A stretch of DNA of 64,000 bases from Pomphorhynchus laevis (GCA_012934845.2 WNNJ02000535.1:54946-118945); one strand, 5' to 3'; shown: positions 11,700-25,635, counted from the stretch's first letter. Translations and numbers: made by a program. The notes: generated from the sequence alone by a model not told the origin.

Positions 11700-13390
11700 C
11701 TAGTACGCGAATGAAAAAGCCGATAGGAGTTATAAATCAAAGCTATTAGAAATGTCAAACGCATGCACGATTTTATTTTTTTTAACTAAAAGTAATTTTG
11801 TATCGATATTTAGTTTTATAACGATTTTAAATTCCTTATTTTCAATGGTATTTTCCAAATTATTGTTTTATATCAATTTGCCTGTTAAAAGTGTGGCTTC
11901 CCAAAATATATTACCTTCATCGAGTAATCTATATCGATCAGTAGATAATAATACAAGGAAAATCAATAAGTTATTAAATATAGAATCAACGTTATTATTT
12001 TGAGCAAATATATAATAAAAGTAAACTTCCTGAATGTTCCTAAACGCTAGTCTCAAAACTTTCGCTCTGATTTTAAAAACGAAAAAAATGTGGCAGGCGG
12101 ATGACTTGTCACCCTCCAATTATATATCCTTATGTGAAAGGATCTGTTGAAGTCTAATTTAATTGTACTGCATATAAACTTCTTACTGTTCACTCAAAAT
12201 TGCCAAATACACAAAAATGTTATAATAACGCTTACGTTCTTGACACAAGATCCAAAAAAACGAAAATATATCAGCAAATATTACAATATTTTATAAATAT
12301 TATAAGAGATTAGCATTAAAATTAGGTTTTTTTTAACGAAACACATTTGCGACGGCAATAAGCGAATGATCGAGCAAGAACATCGGATTGTAAGAGTATA
12401 TCAAAACATTAGAGACTATCGGCCTTTAAATCCGTACAATAATGTAAAATCTCATTTGCAAAATAAATCCAAATATGAAAAATATGTTTTTATAAAAAAT
12501 GTCACCTCAGATTTTGCGTGTTTCCATCGTTTGCTCATCATTTTGTTCATTATCTCGAATTTCAACTAATTGAAATGATAAGATTATAAATTTTTCTTGA
12601 TTAAACTGATAATGTGCGCATGAAGAGGTATTTCACGTTCAGTAAATTTATACCGTGAAAATATGTTAAATCGCTAATGTGAAACATCAACATAACAACC
12701 TAGAGAAGCATGAATTTCACAATAGATGTAAGTTGAACGAATACTGCGCTATATGTTATAAGCTACGCAAAATGTCACTTAAAAATATAATGTTTACATT
12801 ATTCAATTGTAAGTCTTATTTTTTGGACAGTAGCTACAAAATAGGATAACCATCACATTTAATCAAAAATAACAACTCCGCCGTTTGCATGTCTTTAGTG
12901 TAGTTTCTCGATCATAAATTAAAAAATAACATAAAAATAAAAGGAAAATCAAAAACATGATGAAACACAACTTTTAATTTGTAAAATTCATCGATTTTTT
13001 TCGTTGAATAATATTTTCGATTAACTATTTACCTTAGGAGACTTCACTAAATAAGCAAATTACATAAACCAAAATCTTATTCGTACACCTACTATTCGAA
13101 CAGCTACTATTTCACTATATTACGATGATTTTCTTATTTCGATTATATTGTGATGATTTTAAAAATTTAAACTTTCCTTTATATTCGAAATTTTCCTTTT
13201 CATTATAAATAAAATTATACCATGTAGTTTCTTTATTGTTTCTATGATGAGCATGTTAAATAGGTCGATTTATTCAAAGCAAATTTACATTCTCAAAATT
13301 TCAAGCTAAATTTTAATTAATAAATAATCTATAAATTATTTTAAATTAAATTTGCAAAAATATTAATAAATAATATGCTGAAAGAACAGA
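11700..13390. other. A+T-rich, no gene seen
   Basis: Only short frames (11,752-12,003 +, 12,366-12,569 +) with low-complexity composition. No splice-site pairs or domains could be supported. Confidence 0.4.
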
Positions 13391-13396
13391 TTTACG

Positions 13397-14165
13397 TTCT
13401 ACAGCCATATTTACGTACCCCCATAGATGCGACAATGGATCTAAGTTTGTATCATGGGTATAAAATCCCACTGTCTAATGTTTAATTATTTAATCCCACT
13501 GTCTAATGTTTAGTCATTTTTTTAATTAAATATCAAAACTCTAAGTTTCTCCGTTAACTATTACTTGCAATTAAGAATACAAATAAGAGTACCAATAGTC
13601 TCTTTTGTATAGGTGTCTTCCTGTAATTTATATGAACACGCAAAGTAAAGGCACTGAATTTATTGAGAACTTCTGAAATCAAAACAAATTTGAATACTGT
13701 TCCCAGCTTTAATTTAAGTAGTCTTAAGATATTTCAAGGGAATGACTATACTATACAAAAAAGATAAGACCCTTTCAATTACAGTATTATTCAAAATAAT
13801 AAAGTTCAAATAATTATATTATTTCATAAGACAAATTTTTAAAATCAAGATTCAAGAATATTTTTGATCAACATGCTGAAGCCTAAACTTAAACATTTTA
13901 CCTAAAAGGTTTAGGCTTCAAATGTATGCTCATTTTCTAAATACTATATAATCCACGAGAAATGACTTTGGCATGTCTTGTTATATAAAGCTTTAAAAAG
14001 CATTTTCCTAAATTTTAAATTTTTTAACATTTTTAAACAATTTAATAAACTACAAAATTACAAGACTCTTCAATACGTTCTACAGCCATATTTCGTACCC
14101 CATAGATGCAACCAGCACCCAAAAGATTTGCATCACGGTTATGAAATCCCATTGCCTGCAGTAAA
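13397..14165 (+). repeat. Pair of diverged ~90-bp direct repeats with a hairpin between
   Basis: 13,397-13,485 and 14,077-14,165 share GTTCTACAGCCATATTT, CGTACCCC, CATAGATGC, ATCA.GG.TAT and AAATCCCA, with several changes. Between them, 13,877-13,921 forms a hairpin with arms around TGAAGCCTAAAC / GTTTAGGCTTCA. The ORF that covers the second copy (13,978-14,172) is not supported as a gene. Confidence 0.55.
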
Positions 14166-14580
14166 AATTTGAATTTTATTATTTTATGTATCGATTAGTC
14201 ACCAGGAATATATTTTACTTAATTGCTGCAATTAAGTAAAATATTTTATTTGGTTAATGCATTCTGACTTTTATTTATAAAAATATAATGATGATTTACT
14301 AATTAATTTATTTTTAATCTAAATTAATCAATTTAATTTATTAAGGTTTTGAAGAATTATGCAGTTAAATCTTAGCGAATATAATTCTTTTGACAGTATC
14401 TCAACAAAATTAAAGGAATCAACATTTAAATTTAAAACCATTTTATTGCATTAAATTACAATATCCATTGAAAATATCCATCTTTTAAAATAGCAGTAAA
14501 GAATGTAAAAAGCAGTAAAGAAGGTAACAAATCATAAAAATCAAAGTTTTTTCAACAATGTTGAATTATTAGAAACATAC

Positions 14581-14673
14581 CTTGTCGCTATCTTTCTCTG
14601 AATCTTTGGATACTTTGAATTCTTCGACATTACGACGCTTACGCGTCAAACACTGCAATGCCAAAGACACCAT
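14581..14673 (-). CDS. Short first coding exon, candidate upstream exon of fzr
   Basis: Too short to stand out as a long frame. The minus strand has an ATG in good context (AAAATGG), 31 codons (MVSLALQCLTRKRRNVEEFK and on to KDSEKDSDK), then a consensus donor AAG|GTATGT, with a local rise in G+C. The product is basic then acidic, with no signal peptide. It ends in phase 0. The next strong minus-strand acceptor I can tie to coding sequence is the one before fzr at 6115, also phase 0 and open in frame, giving KDSDK joined to SKLPMDGDYEK. That model needs an intron of about 8.4 kb. A different gene with unrecognised downstream exons is the alternative. The exon itself is fairly convincing; its link to fzr is inference. 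Confidence 0.45.
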
Positions 14674-15557
14674 TTTTATTATCCCGATTTTTGTTTTGTA
14701 ACCGCAACGCTATTTCTCTTGTATTCTGATCGCTTTTTTAGATTGCGTGATACAAATCTTGATCTTCCAAAGATGAGGGCACTTTCTAAGTTAACAGAAA
14801 ATCCAATATATTTAATGCAACGCAAATAAATGAGGAATCAGCCAATGGAAATGTAGTACGTAATTAATAAGAATGGTACGTGTTTAGTACTATTGGCCAC
14901 ACACAATTTTCACTCTAAGCCTAGAAAAAGAGTAAACATATAATTGATTTTTCTAAGCTATGCACGCACATAAGCTTTCAGCTTGACTTCATCATAACTT
15001 TGTGAATAACATTTTATACCAGCATTAGCTGTCAACATTTCCAGATGCGTTGTTATCAGCCTGTCTGAAATGCTACAAATTATAACTTACAAGTCCCTTG
15101 GTGATATATTGATAAATTTAAAACGTTTAATCTCGGTTGAAATGGTAAAAAGAGCTGGAGTTTGCAATGCAACTTTACACTTGCATTTGTGTAACAAAAT
15201 ACTCCATTACAAATAGTTTTACTATGAGAATTTTAAAAATAACTCAATATAGAATTTATACCGGAGTTATGAACAAAACTTTCGAAAGCTACAAACCGTT
15301 TTAATAGAAATCAAGTAACTCATGTTTGGTTAGATTTTACAAAATTTTACTAGAAGATAACTGCTTTATTAATTGCAAATTAAAATATAATTTATAAATA
15401 ATAATTTTTACATTTTAAAATAATTATTTTGATTTAATTATATTAATTATTTAAAATTTGATAAACAGAAAATCGAAAGATTTTCATTTTAGGTATTTTA
15501 ATAAAATAAAATTTAAAAAATTCTTTAAATAATAATTATTTGAAGAATTATTAAATA

Positions 15558-15678
15558 TTGAATTTTGGAGGCAGGATCAAGAAAGGAAATTTCTAAATAT
15601 TTCGCTGACTTTTTCACAAGCAAAAGTTAGCGAAATAATAAAAACTCTATTTTTTTGATCCTGCTTCCGAAATCCAAT
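15558..15678. repeat. Small hairpin MITE-like repeat
   Basis: Terminal arms of about 22-24 bp (GGAGGCAGGATCAA at 15,567-15,580 and TTGATCCTGCTTCC near 15,655-15,668, each with extra flanking pairing), plus an inner pair TTTCGCTGACT / AGTTAGCGAAA. It is about 120 bp long and has no coding capacity. Confidence 0.65.
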
Positions 15679-15776
15679 AAAGAAAAATGAATCATCAGAA
15701 TAAATTATTTACAAAAATGTTAAATACTTAAATTTTTCTTATAATTTAATTTATTAAGAATTTAATTTTTAATTTT

Positions 15777-18014
15777 AAATATTGTGACGTATAAACCCTT
15801 GTACGAGTTTAAATATCCGACTGCATGGTGTATCAACGTAAACCGTTTACATGTAGTTTTTGTTCATAAGTAAAACATTTACAGCTATTTTGCTCCTCTG
15901 CTACTGTCTTACACACAACCACTCAGACCTATACTAATTTTGACGTTCCCTAACATCAAAACCTGACTTCGAAACGTTATTTTATTATGTGTTTAAGCTT
16001 TGTAAGAATTTAAATATTAATATAAATTAATTAATTAATTTAATCAAATCCTTTAATTTATTAATATTAATTTATATTAATTTATATTAATTTATAATAT
16101 TTATAAATATTATCACAGATTAAAATACTAAAGTAAAATTATATTAATATTATTGAAAATTAGAATTAGTCATTGAAATTTATTATAGAATAAATTTATA
16201 TTATAATATATTATTTATAATAAAATATCTTTAATTTCACAAAATATTCTATTTTGTGAAAATGTAATCAGTCCATTAAACAGAAATATTTTCAACTTGA
16301 GATTAATTTGTTGCTCAGTTGATTTAAATTATTTAAAATAATAATCGAGTTCTGTTAATATCGTAAATTTTAAAGCACACGACAAAATAATTTGGATAGA
16401 ACGAAATTAGACTATTTATGATGGTTGTTTGAGAAATGTCACATTCTGCATCGATGAGAATCTAAAAGTTACTTCTAATTTCACTATTCTAATAAATTCA
16501 ATTATTCTTCAAATAATTTGGATTTACTAACGATTTACTAATAAAATATTTAGCTGCAATTCAAATAGTCGATTTCAATTCAAATAAAAAGTTAAAGACA
16601 CGGCAAAAAATGACTACCTGACTGAACTGGATTTTTTTCTGATTGTAAAATATTACATATTATCTCAAAAGGATATCAATACTAATTGAAACTTGTGTTT
16701 ATTGCAGTAGGTCTATAAATTAAGAAACTAGATACGCTTTATAGTTAGGTCATCATCATAATCTCTTTTTGCTAATTTGAAAAAAAACGGTTATCTTGAA
16801 ATGAACGTGGTCGTTTTATAATTTAAATTGTTAAATTTTTACTTTTAAATTGATGAACTAATGCAACGAATTAAGTATTAAAGCTTGCTCGACCCTTTAA
16901 TATGAAATAAATTTAAATCTTTAATCCCTAACAAGTAGACCGCATTAAATATTAGTTAAGTGCTCAGTTTGTACAAAGTGGGTCAACAGGCCTAAGGAAA
17001 CAGTTTTTATCTCAAAAGTGTGATTGTGTGTGCATAAACTCTGAAATAATAATCCAGTTGTTTACATCGATAAACAGAAAGATTACATTGACGAAAGCAT
17101 AAACAACATAATTAATCTAGAAAGATTTTTATTTATACTTTAAGATTTCAAAATATTGAAAAAATAACATTAATTTTATCAGTCAAAAATCACATTTTGT
17201 TACAAAAGAAGCAGAAGATTGCGCTGTAAAATATTAAAGTATTGATTGAACAAATTTAATTTAAAACTTTAGAACCAATAGTTCATAATTCAATCTAGGA
17301 AGATATTTTAGTTCAAACACAGAATTAATGTTATACTGTTATTACAATTATTTAAATTATAGTTATAATTTAAAGAGTACAATTATCACACAATTATTCT
17401 AAATAACAATTAAGATTATAGTTTCAACCTAATTTTTAAAACAAGTACTTGTACCCTTGTATACATTTTTCGAAATTATTATAATCTCGGTTTACCTTTT
17501 CTCATTGCATATAACACAATAGTATGATTTTTTGCACTAAATTTAGTCTTGAAAAATCCATAATATTGTGAGCTTAAAAATATTAATATTTAATGAAAAT
17601 AATATAATATAAATTAATATTTATAAATATTATAAATTAATATTTATAAATATTATAAATTAATATAAATTAATATTAATATATTAAAGGATTTGATTAA
17701 ATTAATTAATTAATTTATATTAATATTTAAATTCTTACAAAGCTTAAACACATAATAAAATAACGTTTCGAAGTCAGGTTTTGATGTTAGGGAACGTCAA
17801 AATTAGTATAGGTCTGAGTGGTTGTGTGTAAGACAGTAGCAGAGGAGCAAAATAGCTGTAAATGTTTTACTTACAATGAAAATCTTTCGATTTTCTGTTT
17901 ATCAAATTTTAAATAATTAATATAATTAAAAAAAACTACATGTAAATGGTTTACGTTGATACACCATGCAGTCGGATATTTAAACTCGTTCAATGGTTTA
18001 TACGTCACAATATT
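15777..18014. mobile_element. Foldback element with ~330-bp terminal inverted repeats
   Basis: The left arm (about 15,777-16,105) and right arm (about 17,600-18,014) are near-perfect reverse complements: ATTGTGACGTATAAACC at the ends, the stretch with ATATCCGACTGCATGGTGTA, TTTTGCTCCTCTGCTACTGT, AACATCAAAACCTGACTTCG, then an A+T-rich inner section. The centre (16.1-17.6 kb) is non-coding. The right arm carries a roughly 55-base segment (about 17,875-17,930) absent from the left arm; an inverted copy of it lies just outside the left end, at 15,425-15,493. High arm identity suggests recent movement or gene conversion. No transposase is seen, so it is non-autonomous or a decayed DNA transposon. 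Confidence 0.8.
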
Positions 18015-18959
18015 TACAATCGCATTCAACTTCCAAACTGTTATAATCATATATGCATTCCGATATGGAAGATTCGTGATCAGGAACAGAGAGGATCTGA
18101 GATCGAGCTTTTTTAGGCATGATCTTCTCTATGCATGACCTTTTCTAAGCACATTTGGTATTTTCTAAACACATTTTCTTTTCTAGCCGCATTTCTATCA
18201 CATTCATGATTTTATTATTAAATCATATATAATATCATATATATATTATTATATATATTATTTTATATATTATATATATTAATATATATAAATACTGTGT
18301 TTTATAATCAAAATTATGGCCTATTGTTATTAAAAAAGGTTAGTGTATAACATAATGTTGAAATATATGGATTCATGGCTTTCAAACGTATCACGTCAAT
18401 TACATTCTGTTTTGACTTGCGAATTTAGATTACTAATCGTACAGTTTAGCAAATTCCATTCAGACTGCTTTATTTTGCTGACACTGATCGACACTATCTT
18501 AAGTTCTTATCTACTTTTGAAATAGCACGAATTCATCTACATTACAGATATATTTTTTTTAATTGCAGAGAAATAAAGTTGTTTTTCACATAATGTGGCG
18601 AGATTGCAATTCCCGGATTTTTTCGATAAATGACGCTGAAATATCAACATTTACAATTTCATCAGACAGTAAACAAGTAGGAAGTTAATAAAAAGTAAAT
18701 ATTTACTCTGCAATAACTAATTGAAAATAAGTATTCGATTTTCTATAAAGAGAATAAATTGCTTACAGATAAGAAATGTGCTTTTTGTCTTAATAATGTA
18801 AAACAAAATCCTTATTGCTTGTAAGATACCCAAAATATTTTGAACCAAGAAATATTGTTATAAACATGTATTGACTACTGTTACAACCATCAGCCTCATG
18901 AACAAAATAAAACGAAACATAGTTGATACGCCAAAAATTAAGTTAGAATTCACATGTTG

Positions 18960-20075
18960 TGCTTTGCCATGACGCACAGCGTATATATATGAATAAGATC
19001 AGATAAAGTAAAAACAATTCATAATTTAATTATGACCTAACTTTGTTGTTTACGTCCAAAATGTACACAAAGCGATAACTGATTTATAACTTTTATTTAA
19101 AATAAACGATGAATAAAGCATTTATATATAATAAAACATAAAATGTTTACAATTTGGAGCCTTCACAATTTACATAAAGCGATAACCGATTATATTATAA
19201 CGTAAAAATAGATAATAATAGATAAGATAATAAAAATATAATTAAAAATAAAATTGTTTAAGATGAATAAGTATAAATAATAAATAATTATATAAGATTT
19301 TATATAATTTATACTTATATAATGATAAAATTTATTATTAAAATTTAAAATAAAACTTAATTTTTATAAGTTGACTAATAAATGATACAAGATATATTCG
19401 AATATAGGGACCATACAACGTACATAAAGCGATAACCGATTTAACGTAAAAAGATAACAAAAAATATAATAATAGATAAGATAATAAAAAGATAATAATA
19501 GAACGTTATAATATTATATTATAACGTTAAATATTAAAAGCTTAAAATTAATTTTATAAGATTTACAGTTTAAGTAGAAATAAAGAACGAGTTTAATTAT
19601 ATTAAATAATTATAAATTAAATAATTATATTTTAAATATATTAAATTAAGTATATTAGATTTTTATGAATCCGATCAGATAATTGAGTCTAAATATTTTA
19701 TATTATAAATAAATATAAAATACAGATAAACAATTATAAATAATAAATAATAATCAAAATAATAATAATTAATTATATACGATGTTATAGAATTTATAGT
19801 TATAAAGTTAAAATTAAAAATTAAAATTTAAAATAAGTCAATTTTTATAAATTGACAATAAGATTTTATACAATTTATATAACGATAAAATTTATTATTA
19901 AAGTTTAAAATAAAAATCAAATTTTATGAATTGACTAATTTATAAAGATGTATTCGAATAAGGAATAGAGGCCATCTAGAGTAACTGTTATGTTATCAGG
20001 TTTAAGATCCTATTCCTCGATAAAACAAAGCAGCGGGGCCAAATACAAGCTAATCACGTATTTCGTAATGACGTA
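18960..20075. repeat. Composite repeat ending in a solo Penelope-like terminal repeat
   Basis: Three copies of an ACATAAAGCGATAACCGAT module (near 19,065, 19,170 and 19,415) are followed by the A+T-rich lead-in GATCAGATAA.TGAGTCTA (19,670) and the PLE terminal-repeat core at about 19,930-20,075 (TATTCGAATAAGGAATAGAG, TGTTATGTTATCAGGTTT, CAGCGGGGCCAAATACAAGC). There is no RT next to it, so this is a solo terminal repeat. Confidence 0.6.
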
Positions 20076-20542
20076 ATTAATAAGAACCAATTAATTATTG
20101 GTACTAAGTTACTAATTTGAAGATGTTATTACTTCGTTTATAAAAAACAGATTTAAATAAATTACTTTGTAGAAGATATTAGTATGTTTGATACGTAAAC
20201 TATAATTTTAATATTATCTATAATATCATAAAATTAAATATAGGATTATATATTTACCAGTATAGTCCCGCCCGCTATTCAAAAGTCGCTATGAAAAATC
20301 CATTTCCTATTTTTACATTGACGCAGACACAACAGGCGCTTTTATTTTTTATTAAATAAACCAGTCGCTTGTGTTGTATAGTTGACCTGCATCCATCAAT
20401 CATTTATGAAATGTTCAATCAGTGGAAAATATTTCCCCTTTCACGTGATAGATGAGTTCATAAATTGCGAATATATGCAAATGCAACAGTCGATCTCAAA
20501 AACAGCATTTCACGCAACATCTCTTATATTTTCTAATTAACA

Positions 20543-20824
20543 GTGAAGTGCTCTATTGTAAGTAGAGAAGAGAGAAAATATAAGATCAACAAGAGAACAG
20601 CAGGCGCCTTTTTAGTACAATTAATGTCGGCAAAGAACACAGCAGAAATAACAGATGAACATTGCCGATCATTTTGTACATTTTTTGATTACAGAAATAA
20701 AGTGGCTGCTGCAAACGGCATTTCATTAAATTACTGCCACATCGATCTACTCACTGAAAATAACAGTTGTTTTGCTTTCGGAATTTTTCTTCCATCTCAG
20801 GAAGCGCAATTTTCAAAAGGATGA
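20543..20824 (+). CDS. Possible small protein or exon, unknown (93 aa)
   Basis: Open frame with mixed composition in a locally G+C-richer patch. The upstream sequence reads CTTATATTTTCTAATTAACAG immediately before TGAAGTGC, a good acceptor, so this may be a downstream exon rather than a complete gene. The product has a basic N-terminal part (EERKYKINKR) and a C-terminal part with scattered cysteines. I recognise no domain. The opposite strand has an overlapping 76-codon frame, so the strand is uncertain. Confidence 0.22.
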   Translation: MKCSIVSREERKYKINKRTAGAFLVQLMSAKNTAEITDEHCRSFCTFFDYRNKVAAANGISLNYCHIDLLTENNSCFAFGIFLPSQEAQFSKG

Positions 20825-23800
20825 AATCCCAAAATGATGAATTAGTGAAATGATGCGGCTCCAATGCGATAAAAGCATATTGGCCGCTTTTGGCAAATTG
20901 TATTGCGTAAGTCACAAGATACCGAACATATACCACTCTGGCATGCCATAAGATATAGTTTCCAATCAACTGGTACTTCAAAATGATGAATTTTAATAAC
21001 TTAAAAGCTATGCTTTTAAAAATTTAGTTGATACTCAAAAATAAGTATTACTTCAGAATATATCAAAAAGCTGCTTACTTACATTGGCTCATCTTTATTA
21101 AAACAATTTTGCACTTACTTCTATTTGATTTGATTAATATTTTTATTCTGTCGCAATTGGATGTTGTAATCAAAATTCGCTTACTAAAATAGAGCGCATT
21201 GATTATTAGCTATTTCATCTCACCATAGAATAACGAATTCGAGAATCAATTCGTAATAGTCAAGGTTATTCCACAGGCTTCCATATGCATTGTTTTATTT
21301 GAAATGAGAATGCATGAAATTTAGCATTGCAAATTGTCAAGGATGAATTGTCAATTTGATAAAATGTGCAATTGAAATATACCTTGCCTGTTTTGAAGCA
21401 ATCTGCAAAATGGTGTATAGAAGAGCAATTTTACTGCACAGCTGACAGTATCGCACAAGTATATCTAATCTAGGTAAAGTCCACAAATGTCAACAACTGT
21501 CCTACTGTGTACCAATGACATTATATGATCCACTACTGTCCGTAAGGTGCAATTTATTTAAGTAATTAAGTAATTTAATGATATCTGCCAATACTCAAAT
21601 TTCATAACACATTTATGGAAAGAACACGTTTTAATCGCTAGGTGGTGATGAATGTTTGCTAAATAGCAGAGCGTCAAGCAGAGACTGTTTCTATATTTAT
21701 GCATTACTTAATTGCTTTCTTAAATGTGTCGTTCTCCACATACATTAGTCGGTCCTCCGCCTAATGTACACAATAAATACTAAATTGTTGACATTTTTAT
21801 TGACATTTAAAAATAACAAAATAATGGATTACAAATGCAGACTTGGCCATTTTTAGACTTATTTGATAAAACGTATTTAACAACTATATTTTAAATGATT
21901 GTTTATTCAACAATCATATTTGATGGGTTAAATAAAATATACAATTTAATTGATAATTTAATAATATCAATTTAATTTATAATTTATAAGATAATATAAT
22001 AAATCAATAATTAACCGTAATTAAATACGTGAATCTGATAAAAAAAATACGTCAATTTGACTGTGCTTGCATATTTGTTACCACATCTGTATTTTTACAC
22101 ATCTGTTACATATTTGTTAATTTTATCGTAAATTTAAACATTTAATTGTTTATTCGATTTACATAGATTTAATTTCAAACCTATTCAAATTTGTGATTAG
22201 AATTACAATCTTTCTTTTAAATAAGTGACAACCATTTAATGCAAATCAACACACTTATGACTGCCATCAGCGTTGTCAAATATCTACAATATAGACAATT
22301 GATAAGCCACAGTTAATCGGACTCATTTAATCCATCGGATAGAAGCTATTATAAGACCGTAACTATTTTATTATTAAGTACTCAATTACTCTATTTGAAA
22401 TAAAACAATCCTTTATTAATTCCTTCGTTAAATCTACGTTTTAATGAAGGAAATTAAGACTTTATTAATTAAAACTCCTTCATTAATATTTTTTCTCAAA
22501 GTTTGGTCTAATTTAAATTTTAATATTGTAGCTTAGAGCATTTAATTTATTTTAAATCTTAGCAATCTGAGCAATCTTCCGTAAAAAATAAGACTTAATT
22601 AAATGTGACCAGTTGTTTTTGAAATAGTTTTAAGAATGCTATTTTTTGCAGATAAATATGTTGGCTATTATAATTTCTGGTCACAAATCTTTGAAATATT
22701 TCACTGTGGAAATCATGCAGTCCTTCACTATGCATAATTAAACTATATGTAGAGATCTCTAGATTGACCGCTGATTCATATAATATGATAACATCAAAAG
22801 CAAAATTTAATTATTAATGCCTCAAGCAGACATAACAAGAAAAACGTTAGCTTCTTTCGGTGTTAGAATTTTTTACGCTATTTGAATAATGTAGATAATT
22901 AATGAATTTTACTGTAAAGCGGTAACTTTTGTTCTTTTGTCATTTGTGACATTGAATATTTTTAATGAAGGTAGTTCTAAGCACTCGAGATGGGTTCTAC
23001 TATCGACAGGAATGCATCTTATCTAACGAATCTATTATAATAATTACATTTATGGTTCAACAATCAGAGTAGGGTGGAATAACCTAATGTAGCAAATATT
23101 TGTATTAACTAGTATTGACTTAAATACATCCTAACAGACAACGGGCTTGTAGACAATTCAATTTTTCAAAAGCAAATGTTTTTAAAATGCTAACGTTTTA
23201 TACATTCCAACCAATAACACATTATGCAGTATTTGAGAAGTCTATATTTTCAGAATTGAAGTGTATTTGAATAAAACTATATCTGAATAAACATTTTGGT
23301 ATTTTTGAAACATTGTTTTTTATCAATTATGAAGCGATCAAAATCAAAAGCTACTTTAAAAACATTCTAGTTGCGATTAAAATGAATCAGAAACTATACG
23401 TTTAATCTAATATTATTATAATATTATATTTGATATTATAATGTCAGTTAATATTATAACTGACAATCCAGAGACCCTAGTGTCGAGAATTGGAGTTTTT
23501 TATTATTTCTCTAAGGCATAAAAATCTGATGAACCTGGACCACCAACCTGAGTTCTCGATTATATTGCGGACATCGTTGATAAACCTTTTGCAACTTGTT
23601 TCCCTAACATATCCAGAAAAGAATCTATTCTTGATTGTTTAAATAATAATATTGTCGTCATGATAGCTAAAAATTAGGAACAGCTATCCCTATTTTTTAC
23701 ATCAATAAGCCTACTTCCTGCATTGGCAAAAGAAAGAATTATTTGTTTGATTATTAAATAATAATAAAATAATTATTTAATAATTATTGAATAATAATTA

Positions 23801-23920
23801 TTATTTTTTGTTTCTCCACGCTTATTGCAATAATTCAGTTTATTTAGCGAATTGTGATTACAACATCCAATTGCGACAGAATAAAAATATTAATCAAATC
23901 AAATATAAGTAAGTGCAAAT
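20825..23920. other. A+T-rich, no gene seen
   Basis: No frames with plausible coding composition and no recognised repeats beyond simple A+T runs. Confidence 0.45.
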
Positions 23921-23929
23921 AGTGTCTTT

Positions 23930-24800
23930 ATATCTGGTGTCTTTATAGTTATTACAAGAGCTGTCGAAACGTACCCTAACCACTTCATCCGACTGACGAT
24001 GACTGCTGGGCAATTAGGAACGTCTCGGAGTGATACATTAGACTGATGGAGCTGATGATCGAAGTCAAGTTATTTAGCAGCAAATATGGATTTAAAATCA
24101 ATCGCAGCCAGTTTTGACTCCTGAACCACAGTTTCAAGCGATTTTTCGCAATAACAATTTATAAAATGACGCATTCCTTTTGGAATCCTGTGAGAAATTC
24201 AGTGCCCTCGTAATCAACGGATACGCATTTGTGCCTTATATAAAGAATAACTAGAAGGTCCACACACGCAACAAGCCAGTAAAAAACGCTTTCTGCAATT
24301 GAGTTTCGTATAGCATCGTGATGAATTGCTGGTGTCTTTATAGTTATCACAAAAGCAGTCGAAACGTACCCTAAACACTTCATTCGACTGACGATGACTG
24401 CTGGGTGGTTAAGAACGTTTCGGTGTGATACATTAGACTGATAGAGCTGATGATCGAAGTTAGTTATTATATTTAATAAAATATAATTGTATTTTTAATT
24501 AAATATAATATTCGAAAGGAGAAGAGTTGGTATTCAGCCTTCTGATGAGCTCGGGGTTACCAATATGTAGCAGAAACCGGGCGTAATGAAAAAGGCTGTG
24601 GCAATGGTGCCGTCAGTAGTCAGAGTGTATGGAATAGGATGTCATGAATCAATTGGATGATGAAGTGCTTATGGGTGATACATTAGACTGATGGAGCTGA
24701 TGATCGAAGTCAAGTTATTTAGCAGCAAATATGGATTAAAAATCAATCGTAGCCAGCTTTGGCTCCTGGACCACAGTTTCAAGCGATTTTTAGCAATAAC
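23930..24800. repeat. Mosaic dispersed repeat, cluster 1
   Basis: Three partial units are marked by TGATACATTAGACTGATGGA (near 24,030, 24,430 and 24,678). One unit type carries GGTGTCTTTATAGTTAT, AAACGTACCCTAA and GACTGACGATGACTGCTGGG; the other carries GGAGAAGAGTTGGTATTCAG and TTACCAATATGTAGCAGAAA. The same modules recur at 38.0-38.9 kb in a different order. The minus frame 24,159-24,383 lies in the first unit type; its homologous stretch at 38.5 kb is not open, so I do not call it a gene. Confidence 0.7.
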
Positions 24801-25079
24801 AATTTATATATACTAAATAGTATATTTCGACACTGTAGATTACTATATTATTTTTCTTAACTAAGCGACGCCGGCTTGCCTGCCAGTATCGCTTAGCTGA
24901 AAAAATTCCAAGCTATTTCTTATAACAGGTATTTTTTTAAATCGGAAATTACCTTAAGGCAGCATTATTTTACCGTCCTTCTTCATATTATTCGTTAATG
25001 ATTTTAACATTTGTTGTGCCAATTCGCGTTGCATTAAGTATGCCAATGATATGACTATCATATAATGCGAAACTAGCTC

Positions 25080-25285
25080 GTTAATATCCAGCACATATGC
25101 TCGATATTACATCTCGAGATTACCCACCATAGTACACCTCGACTGAACCCTCAGGTGTGCGAGAGACCCCAAGTGGTTTAGACGAAAGGCGGTTACTGGT
25201 GTAGGCTGGATGGATCTGATCCTCATGGCCTGACAGTGTAGAAGACAACCCAATGAATCACTCGTTGTTCTTCCACGATATCTAT
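25080..25285. repeat. G+C-rich patch, probably a transposable element relic
   Basis: An isolated patch of about 200 bp (around ATTACCCACCATAGTACACC, AAGTGGTTTAGACGAAAGGC and GATCCTCATGGCCTGACAGT) with a composition unlike its neighbours. It resembles the 3' part of a non-LTR element in composition only. No second copy was seen in the window. Confidence 0.25.
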
Positions 25286-25635
25286 TAATTTTGATACTTA
25301 TCTAATTTATTTATCATGTTTTGTTTTTTTTTCGTATTAAGAAAATCCTTATTATTATGTATATCAGAAGTTATCAACCTGATGAAATTGACTTCGTTAA
25401 ATAAATTAAAAATTAACATGGAAAATCAAAATTTGTTCATATGTATCTTAAAAGGCAATGAATATAATTTACAAAACTTTGGTCTTCTATGTGTCGAACA
25501 GGTACTCATTCTTTGTGTTCTATTTGCGGCAAATTTGTCTCGGCCTTTCGCGTATATTTTACTTCGCAAGCTTAAATCACTTGGATGTTCCTCAGCTGAT
25601 ATGCACACACTGTATTTTTACCTATTCGCTGACTA

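Noticed and set aside
24159-24383. Minus-strand 74-codon frame with hydrophobic stretch
   Set aside because: Lies in a dispersed repeat; the homologous stretch at 38.5 kb is not open, so coding is not supported.
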